DNA from: Gp6-AA45 sp035652075
GTDB taxonomy: Bacteria; Acidobacteriota; Vicinamibacteria; Vicinamibacterales; CAVVIG01
DNA length: 15,831 nucleotides
NCBI GenBank assembly: GCA_035652075.1
Contig: DASREL010000189.1
Span: 1-15,831, forward strand
Direction: 5' to 3'
The position numbers and the translations under genes are program-made. Each line of letters begins with the position of its first letter. Position 1 is the first letter of the stretch. The notes under the pieces are model-generated. The model did not search any database. It saw only the letters and a list, made by a program, of their open reading frames with translations, and was not told where the DNA came from. Of this stretch, positions 6,757-11,460 are shown in pieces.

Positions 6757-7902
6757 TCAGTAGCTCTTTGGCAATCCGAGGACGTGCTGCGCGACGATGT
6801 TCCGTTGGATTTCGGAGGTGCCCGCTTCGATCGTGTTGCCGCGCGAGCGCAGGTACGAATACGCGAACTCCTCGTCGACGTCCGCGTGCGCGCCGAGCAG
6901 CTCCTGCGCGACGATCTGGAATCGCTGGTTCGCTTCGCTCCAGCCGATCTTCAGAATGGATCCTTCAGGCCCGGGCTTTCCTGTCTGCATGATGCGGCTG
7001 ATCGCGCGAAGGTGTGTCAACCGGACGACTTCGTTGTCGATGTACGCCGCGGCGACCTTCTGCCGCGCGACGGCATCATCGATGCCCCTCTCGCGGCACG
7101 TCGCCACGAGACGATCGATCTGCCGCCGCGTCTGGACCTGAAAGATGACGCCGAGCGTCGCGCGCTCGTGCGCGAGCGTGCCGAGCGCCACCTGCCACCC
7201 GTGTCCTTCGCCGCCCAGCACGTGCTCGACCGGCACGCGCACGTCGTGGAAGAACACCTCGCAGAACTCCGACTCGCCAGTCATCTGCTTGAGCGGCCGC
7301 ACGTCGACGCCAGGCGTCTTCATATCGACGAGTAGATACGTCAGCCCGGCGTGTTTCTGCGACGCAGGATCGCTGCGTGTGACGAGCGCGCACCAGTCCG
7401 CGGCCCACGCCCAGCTGGTCCACACCTTCTGGCCGTTGACGACGAAGTGATCGCCGTCACGATCGGCGCGCGTGCGGACATTCGCAAGGTCCGAGCCGGC
7501 GTTGGGCTCGGAAAATCCCTGACACCAGATTTCGTCGGCGCTCAGAATATTCTGGAGAAATCTCGTCTTCTGTGCGTCAGTGCCGTATTGAATGATCGTC
7601 GGGCCGATCAGACTGAGGCCCAACGTGTTCGCGAGCTGCGGCGCGCCCGCGCGCGCCATCTCCTCGGTAAAGATCGCCTGCTCCATCAGCGTGGCGCCGC
7701 GTCCGCCGTATGCGGTCGGCCACGCGACACCCGCCCACCCGGCGTCGAACACCGTCTTCTGCCAGCCGCGCAGGAACGCGAAGCGCTCCTGCATCGAATC
7801 GCGCCGGCGGTCGGCTTCCCAGTTCGTCGGCACGTTCCGCTGCAGCCACGATCGCAGTTCGTCGCGGAACGCCGTTTCCTGGGGCGTCAGTGTGAGATCC
7901 AT
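6757..7902 (-). CDS. Acyl-CoA dehydrogenase, catalytic-type subunit, first gene of operon
   Basis: 381 residues, full length for the family, and predicted cytoplasmic. It would oxidise an acyl-CoA to the enoyl-CoA with FAD. Landmarks: WAGVAWPTAYGGRG (56-69), the flavin/substrate motif CQGFSEPNAGSDLANV (127-142), VVNGQKVWTSWAWAADW (154-170), and NTIEAGTSEIQRNIVAQHVL (356-375). Glu246 in AHERATLG sits where isovaleryl- and long-chain acyl-CoA dehydrogenases carry their catalytic glutamate (family knowledge, position inferred). ATG 7902 is the first start and matches the family N-terminus (MDLTLTPQETAFRDE). A TATACT hexamer at 7925-7920 gives a short leader. It is divergent from the exported crotonase with 44 bp between starts. 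Substrate class is not determinable; the tandem arrangement hints at a bulky acyl-CoA. Confidence 0.94.
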   Translation of the reverse strand: MDLTLTPQETAFRDELRSWLQRNVPTNWEADRRRDSMQERFAFLRGWQKTVFDAGWAGVAWPTAYGGRGATLMEQAIFTEEMARAGAPQLANTLGLSLIGPTIIQYGTDAQKTRFLQNILSADEIWCQGFSEPNAGSDLANVRTRADRDGDHFVVNGQKVWTSWAWAADWCALVTRSDPASQKHAGLTYLLVDMKTPGVDVRPLKQMTGESEFCEVFFHDVRVPVEHVLGGEGHGWQVALGTLAHERATLGVIFQVQTRRQIDRLVATCRERGIDDAVARQKVAAAYIDNEVVRLTHLRAISRIMQTGKPGPEGSILKIGWSEANQRFQIVAQELLGAHADVDEEFAYSYLRSRGNTIEAGTSEIQRNIVAQHVLGLPKSY

Positions 7903-7946
7903 GTGTGCGGTCGCGGCAGAGTATATCGGCTAAGATTCGCGGACCG
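7903..7946. promoter_or_regulatory. Divergent promoter region between the dehydrogenase operon and the crotonase pair
   Basis: 44 bp separate the two start codons. Toward the operon (minus strand), TATACT at 7925-7920 matches TATAAT at five of six bases and would start transcription about ten bases before ATG 7902. Toward the crotonase (plus strand), TAAGAT at 7931-7936 is the best -10 candidate, ten bases before ATG 7947. Neither gene has a convincing Shine-Dalgarno. Both cores share this short segment, so one regulator could control both units. I see no clear operator. Confidence 0.45.
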
Positions 7947-8882
7947 ATGAAGAAACACACTATCGATGCACGGCGCCGGGCGTTCGTGGCTGGTGCGACG
8001 GCGGTCGTCGCGACCGCGGTGGGCCGCGCGCAGCAACCGGCGGCGCCGGCTGCTGACCCAGCACCGATCACGCATCTCGACGACATTCCGCGGGCAACGG
8101 CAAACACGATCACCGTCGAGCGCCGCGACGACATCGTCCTTATCGGCCTGAACCGGCCGTCCATTCAGAATCGCCTGGACCCGCCGATGCGCGTCAAGCT
8201 CGCCGAAGTGTTCTATCAGTACGAACACGATCCGTCGCTCCGCGCGGCGGTGCTCTTCGGCCACGGCGACAACTTCTCGCGCGGCATCGATGTCGACGCG
8301 TCGCAAGCGGCGCTGATCGCCGGCCGCCGCACGCTGACGTCGAATGCCGTCGTCGATCCGCTCGGCAAGTCGCTGCCCCACCGCACCAAACCGGTCATCG
8401 TCGTCGTGCACGGCGACACGTGGAATCTCGGTCACGAGCTGTACCTCGCCGGCGATGTACGCGTCGCCGCGGCGAACACACGATTCGGCCAGGACGAGAA
8501 TACGCACGGGCGGTTTCCCGGCGGCGGCGCGACGGTCCGCTTCGTGCGCGACGCGGGCTGGGGCAATGCGATGCGCTACATGCTCACCGGCGATCATTGG
8601 GACGCCAACGAGTCGTATCGCATCGGTATCACGCAACAGATCGCGCCGACACCCGCAGCCGCGCTCGAGGCGGGAATCGTGATGGCGAAGAAGATCGCCG
8701 CCAATGCGCCGCTGTCGATCAAGGCGACGCTCGCGTCAGCGCACCAGATGATCGATCCGGTCGAAGCCGACGCGCTGTCCAAGCTCGATGCACAATATGC
8801 GGCGCTCTATCGCACCGAAGATTTCGTCGAAGGGCGCCGCGCGGAAGCAGAAGGCCGGCCGCCGACATACACAGGCAAGTAA
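7947..8882 (+). CDS. Crotonase (enoyl-CoA hydratase/isomerase family) with Tat-type signal peptide
   Basis: 311 residues from ATG 7947. An in-frame ATG at 7905 would add 14 residues with no family support. The N-terminus reads MKKHTIDARRRAFVAG followed by a hydrophobic alanine/valine stretch and an Ala-x-Ala-like GRAQQ: a twin-arginine signal, then a proline/alanine linker to about residue 50. The rest is a crotonase domain. The oxyanion-hole strand is FGHGDNFSRGIDV (104-116), and VHGDTWNLGHELYLAGDVRV (154-173) carries Glu164. The next block, FGQDENTHGRFPGGGATVRF (180-199), carries Glu184. Both glutamates align with the acid/base pair of enoyl-CoA hydratase, so activity is plausible. Export is odd because CoA esters are cytoplasmic. 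It is co-transcribed with the SRPBCC gene, whose Shine-Dalgarno begins inside this stop codon. Confidence 0.9.
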   Translation: MKKHTIDARRRAFVAGATAVVATAVGRAQQPAAPAADPAPITHLDDIPRATANTITVERRDDIVLIGLNRPSIQNRLDPPMRVKLAEVFYQYEHDPSLRAAVLFGHGDNFSRGIDVDASQAALIAGRRTLTSNAVVDPLGKSLPHRTKPVIVVVHGDTWNLGHELYLAGDVRVAAANTRFGQDENTHGRFPGGGATVRFVRDAGWGNAMRYMLTGDHWDANESYRIGITQQIAPTPAAALEAGIVMAKKIAANAPLSIKATLASAHQMIDPVEADALSKLDAQYAALYRTEDFVEGRRAEAEGRPPTYTGK

Positions 8883-8887
8883 AGGAG
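8881..8887 (+). promoter_or_regulatory. Shine-Dalgarno of the SRPBCC gene
   Basis: AAAGGAG ends seven bases before ATG 8895 and overlaps the TAA stop of the crotonase gene. It is one of only two strong Shine-Dalgarno sequences I found in the window and fixes the start of an operon-internal gene. Confidence 0.8.
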
Positions 8888-8894
8888 CGTTCAC

Positions 8895-9440
8895 ATGTTC
8901 GTGCAGACCATCATCCTCGCCGTCGCCCTCGCGCAGGCACCGGCCGCGCCGGCGGCGGGCCCCGCGGTTGCCTCGCCGACTTACACCACGATTCCGCTCG
9001 AGATCATGGTCAACAAGCCCGCGGCCGACGTCTGGAAGCGCATCGGCAAGTACTGTGATATCGCGGAGTGGCTGCAGATTCCGACGGGCTGCACGATCAC
9101 ATCCGGCAAGGACGGCGAGCTCGGTGCTGTCCGGTCGGTTGCAAACGAGATCCTCGTCGGCAAGACCGAGCTGTCGTACACCTACACGCAGCCTGTCAGA
9201 AACGATCGTCCGTACAACCTGTATCACGGCACGCTCGAAGCGCGTCCCGTGACGGCGACGACGTCGAAGATCGTCTACACGCTCTTCTTCGACAACTCGA
9301 TGCTGCCGGACGATGCCGCGCGGAAAACCGATCTCGAACGGCGGACGGCGACGTTCCAGCGCGCGATGCAGAACATGAAGACGCTCGCCGAAGGCGGCAC
9401 GCTGCCACCGCCGCCGGCGAGAGGTCGTGGGAATCGGTAA
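8895..9440 (+). CDS. Exported SRPBCC (START-like) family protein
   Basis: 181 residues. A short signal peptide (MFVQTIILAVALAQA) is followed by an alanine/proline-rich linker, so the protein is probably periplasmic. The domain then reads as polyketide cyclase/dehydrase-like SRPBCC: PLEIMVNKPAADVWKRIGKY (34-53), CDIAEWLQIPTGC, ELGAVRSVANEILVGKTELS, YNLYHGTLEARPV, and a final helix RTATFQRAMQNMKTLAEGG. This fold makes a deep hydrophobic pocket that binds lipids, polyketides or aromatic ligands. No catalytic residue can be assigned. It lies 12 bp after the crotonase gene with a strong Shine-Dalgarno, so the two are one unit. The C-terminus ends in a basic proline/arginine tail. The next gene converges with a 1-bp gap. 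Confidence 0.87.
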   Translation: MFVQTIILAVALAQAPAAPAAGPAVASPTYTTIPLEIMVNKPAADVWKRIGKYCDIAEWLQIPTGCTITSGKDGELGAVRSVANEILVGKTELSYTYTQPVRNDRPYNLYHGTLEARPVTATTSKIVYTLFFDNSMLPDDAARKTDLERRTATFQRAMQNMKTLAEGGTLPPPPARGRGNR

Positions 9441-9441
9441 A

Positions 9442-9900
9442 TTACCAGGAGACGCTGCCGGCGACCTGTCGCGTCGCGACGTTCAGCCGGTTGAAGAGAT
9501 TCGTCATCCCGATCGAGAGCAGTAACGCGGCGAGGCCTTTTTCGTCGTAGTGCTTCGCCGCGTCCGCCCACACCTCGTCCGGCACCGGATCCGATCGATC
9601 GTCGACACGCGTGACCGCTTCCGTCAGCGCGAGCGCCGCGCGCTCGGCGTCGGTGAAGTACGGCGCGTCGCGCCACCCGGCGACCGCCAGCAAACGCTCG
9701 GCTGTTTCGCCGCCCTGGATCGCGTGCTTGGCGCCGCCGTCGATGCAGACGCCGCAGCCGTTGATCTGGCTCGCGCGCATGTGCGCCAGCGCCAGCGTTT
9801 TCGGCGACACGCCGCCGGCGTAGACCGCGCCGTTCAACGCTTTGATCCCGTCCATCACGTTCGGCAGGAGCCCTGCCGGATTCTTCATTCGAGCTTCCAT
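9442..9900 (-). CDS. Carboxymuconolactone decarboxylase (AhpD-like) family protein, predicted ECF target
   Basis: 152 residues, all-helical AhpD/CMD type by sequence. Landmarks: MKNPAGLLPNVMDGIKALNG, SPKTLALAHMRASQINGCGV with Cys49, and then Cys52. These cysteines form the CxxC of peroxidase-reducing AhpD relatives. The histidine that normally follows four residues after the second cysteine is Gly56 here, while His59 is present. ATG 9900 is chosen because AGGAGGG lies six bases upstream. Small CMD proteins like this are the classic partners of ECF41 sigma factors (established), and a matching promoter lies just upstream. Its likely role is redox or stress chemistry with an unknown substrate. 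The sigma gene ends 17 bp upstream. Confidence 0.92.
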   Translation of the reverse strand: MEARMKNPAGLLPNVMDGIKALNGAVYAGGVSPKTLALAHMRASQINGCGVCIDGGAKHAIQGGETAERLLAVAGWRDAPYFTDAERAALALTEAVTRVDDRSDPVPDEVWADAAKHYDEKGLAALLLSIGMTNLFNRLNVATRQVAGSVSW

Positions 9901-9906
9901 GTTCGT

Positions 9907-9913
9907 CCCTCCT
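9907..9913 (-). promoter_or_regulatory. Shine-Dalgarno of the CMD gene
   Basis: AGGAGGG on the minus strand, six bases before ATG 9900. It selects this start over the in-frame ATG at 9921 (which overlaps the sigma stop) and the internal ATG at 9888. Confidence 0.85.
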
Positions 9914-9917
9914 GATC

Positions 9918-10838
9918 TCATGACGGATCGGGGGGCTCGAATGTGACGATGTCCATCTGCTCCAGCCGCGACGGGTCCGTGACGATCTCGATCTCGACGA
10001 TGCGATCGTCGTCGCAGGTGACGAGGAACGCCGCGCGAGGCGTGCCGACGATCCATGCGGCGCCGACGTCGCCGTCGATCATTGCGACGCGCGCGCCCTG
10101 CGCGCGTCCGTTGAGCGTCGCGGCGACCGCGGCCGCGCCGGTGATCTCGCGCTCCAGCGGCGGCGCGGGTCGACCGGCCTGAATGTTCGCGCGCGCGCTA
10201 TCGACGGCGAGTTGATCCGCGCGCAAGACCGCATCCGGCGCCAACACCGACAGCAACGCTTGCAGATTGCCCTCGCGCGATGCCGCAAAGAACGCCGACA
10301 CGAGCGCGCGGTGGCGTTCGAGGTCGCGTTCGCCGACCGGCGGCTGCCCCTGGACGCGTCGCCGCGCACGGCTGGCGAGTTGCCGCGCCGCCGCAGCGGA
10401 TTTGCCGACGATTGGTCCGATCTCGTCGAACGACAGATCGAACATGTCGTGGAGCACGAAGGCGACGCGCTCCGCAGGCGTCAAGCGATCGAGCACGATC
10501 TGCAGGGCGGGTCCGACAGCATCGGCGAGGAGCGCCTCCGATTCCGCGCTGTCGCCGCGACAGGTGAACGCGGCCGTTTCCGCCGCGGGCTCGGGCAGCG
10601 GCTCCTCCCGTCGCACTTTTCGCGAACGCAACATGTCGAGGCAGATGCGCGCGACGATGGTCGTCAGCCAGCCGCCGACATTGTCGACCTCGCCCGCATC
10701 CGCCCGATTGACGCGCAGCCACGCCTGCTGCACCGCATCGTCGGCATCGTTCGGCGAGCCGAGCATCCGCAGCGCGACGGCGCGCAAATGTGCGCGATTG
10801 GCTTCGAATCGTTCAGCCAGCCAGTCCCGATCGGCCAT
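9918..10838 (-). CDS. ECF sigma factor with C-terminal SnoaL-like domain (ECF41/SigJ-like)
   Basis: 306 residues from ATG 10838. Sigma region 2 spans about 8-75 (RAVALRMLGSPNDADDAVQQ, then NVGGWLTTIVARICLDMLRS). The linker has PLPEP (80-84), resembling the WLPEP motif of ECF41 proteins. Sigma region 4 spans about 100-163 (LTPAERVAFVLHDMFDLSFD, then ASRARRRVQ). From about 172 a SnoaL-like domain follows and ends in TDPSRLEQMD, which resembles the NPDKL signature. The DGGG-type motif of classic ECF41 proteins is not intact (RADQLAVDSARANIQ), so assignment to a neighbouring SnoaL-bearing ECF group is possible. Such factors have no anti-sigma factor and use the C-terminal domain for control. The promoters before this gene and the CMD gene suggest it drives both. 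The longer upstream open frame is a shadow of the gene before it. Confidence 0.94.
   Translation of the reverse strand: MADRDWLAERFEANRAHLRAVALRMLGSPNDADDAVQQAWLRVNRADAGEVDNVGGWLTTIVARICLDMLRSRKVRREEPLPEPAAETAAFTCRGDSAESEALLADAVGPALQIVLDRLTPAERVAFVLHDMFDLSFDEIGPIVGKSAAAARQLASRARRRVQGQPPVGERDLERHRALVSAFFAASREGNLQALLSVLAPDAVLRADQLAVDSARANIQAGRPAPPLEREITGAAAVAATLNGRAQGARVAMIDGDVGAAWIVGTPRAAFLVTCDDDRIVEIEIVTDPSRLEQMDIVTFEPPDPS
9922..9948 (-). promoter_or_regulatory. ECF41-type promoter of the CMD gene
   Basis: CGTCACA (9948-9942), a 16-bp spacer, then CGTC (9925-9922). This differs at one base from the published ECF41 consensus TGTCACA-N16-CGTC. It lies in the last codons of the sigma gene, and transcription would begin near 9915, just after the sigma stop codon, leaving a leader of about 15 bases that carries the Shine-Dalgarno. 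Confidence 0.75.
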
Positions 10839-10850
10839 AGATAAAGGTAT

Positions 10851-10877
10851 GACGTTCGGGCCGGCGACTGTGTGACA
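10851..10877 (-). promoter_or_regulatory. ECF41-type autoregulatory promoter of the sigma gene
   Basis: TGTCACA (10877-10871), exactly 16 bp, then CGTC (10854-10851), inside the 41-bp gap before the sigma gene. This is a full match to the published ECF41 promoter consensus. Transcription would start near 10844, leaving a leader of about six bases without a Shine-Dalgarno. Confidence 0.82.
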
Positions 10878-10879
10878 GC

Positions 10880-11359
10880 CTACCGTTTGCGCTCGTAGTA
10901 GGCGTCGAACTGCACCTTCCAGGTCGTCCCGCCGTCCGCCGACGTTTCGATCGTCTGACGAACGCGGCCGTCGGACTGCGGGATCAGCGTCGTGCGATCG
11001 AGGATGACGCGGCCGTTGGCGACGAGTTCGCCCTGGAAGCGCATGCCGTTTCCGCTGATCGGCAACGACCGCTTTTCTTTCAGCCCGCCCAGTTCGGTGG
11101 CGCTGTCGGTCACCCAGACCTGTTTCCAGCGGCCGTCGATCGGCGAGAAATAGAACAGGCTCTTGCCTTCTTCGCCGGTCGGCTCGGTCCAGTTCTCCTG
11201 AATCGCGCAGCCTTTCAGAATGCGGTCGATGCGGTTGGTCCCGAGACGCTCGCCCGCTGCGGTGACGACGATCCAGTCGCCGATCCAGAAATCGAGACGG
11301 TGATAGTCGGGCGCGTCGCACCCGACGGACATGACGAACGCGAGGACGTAGGCCAGCAT
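10880..11359 (-). CDS. Small exported protein of unknown function
   Basis: 159 residues from ATG 11359. The N-terminus (MLAYVLAFVMSVGC) is hydrophobic and suggests a short signal peptide. Cys14 followed by Asp could be a poor lipobox, so a lipoprotein is possible but weakly supported. The mature part has HRLDFWIGDWIVV (20-32), a conserved-looking core (RILKGCAIQENW), then GKSLFYFSPIDGRWKQVWV and later beta-type strands. It recalls small DUF1579-like secreted proteins with an FWxGxW start, but I cannot assign a family with certainty. The frame stays open upstream to 11416, but that extension is not signal-like. A TAGCAT hexamer ends seven bases before ATG 11359. It lies just upstream of the sigma gene on the same strand, which has its own promoter. 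Confidence 0.78.
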   Translation of the reverse strand: MLAYVLAFVMSVGCDAPDYHRLDFWIGDWIVVTAAGERLGTNRIDRILKGCAIQENWTEPTGEEGKSLFYFSPIDGRWKQVWVTDSATELGGLKEKRSLPISGNGMRFQGELVANGRVILDRTTLIPQSDGRVRQTIETSADGGTTWKVQFDAYYERKR

Positions 11360-11460
11360 GGCGTCGATGCTATGGGTCGGGCCGCGATCGGCGATATCAA
11401 CGGATTGCCACCGCAAGTTCTTGATAGCGACCGCTGTCGACGGTCGAGGACGATCGGTCG
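11360..11460. promoter_or_regulatory. Divergent intergenic region, longest gene-free stretch in the window
   Basis: 101 bp between two divergent starts. Minus strand: TAGCAT at 11372-11367, seven bases before ATG 11359. Plus strand: TTGATA at 11421-11426 and a weak GACGAT at 11449-11454, six bases before ATG 11461, with an over-long 22-bp spacing. An inverted repeat CGACCG-N7-CGGTCG spans 11428-11446, and CGGTCG recurs at 11455-11460. It could be an operator or chance in GC-rich DNA. Confidence 0.3.
11428..11446. repeat. Short inverted repeat upstream of the permease gene
   Basis: CGACCG and CGGTCG, perfectly inverted, are separated by seven bases. The right arm recurs at 11455-11460 directly before the ATG. 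This could be a binding site, but short CG-rich palindromes are common at this base composition. Confidence 0.25.

Noticed and set aside
5661..6992. 443-residue plus-strand open frame opposite the dehydrogenases
   Set aside because: Composition is typical of a shadow frame, and both dehydrogenases on the other strand are well supported.
7371..7395. Another CGTCACA-like box on the minus strand with a nearby CGTC
   Set aside because: The spacing is 13 rather than 16 bases and it lies inside the dehydrogenase coding region, not before a gene.
9918..11321. Possible 467-residue sigma factor with a long N-terminal extension
   Set aside because: The extension reads through the promoter and out of frame over the small exported gene. 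The sigma N-terminus starts naturally at ATG 10838, right after the ECF-type promoter.
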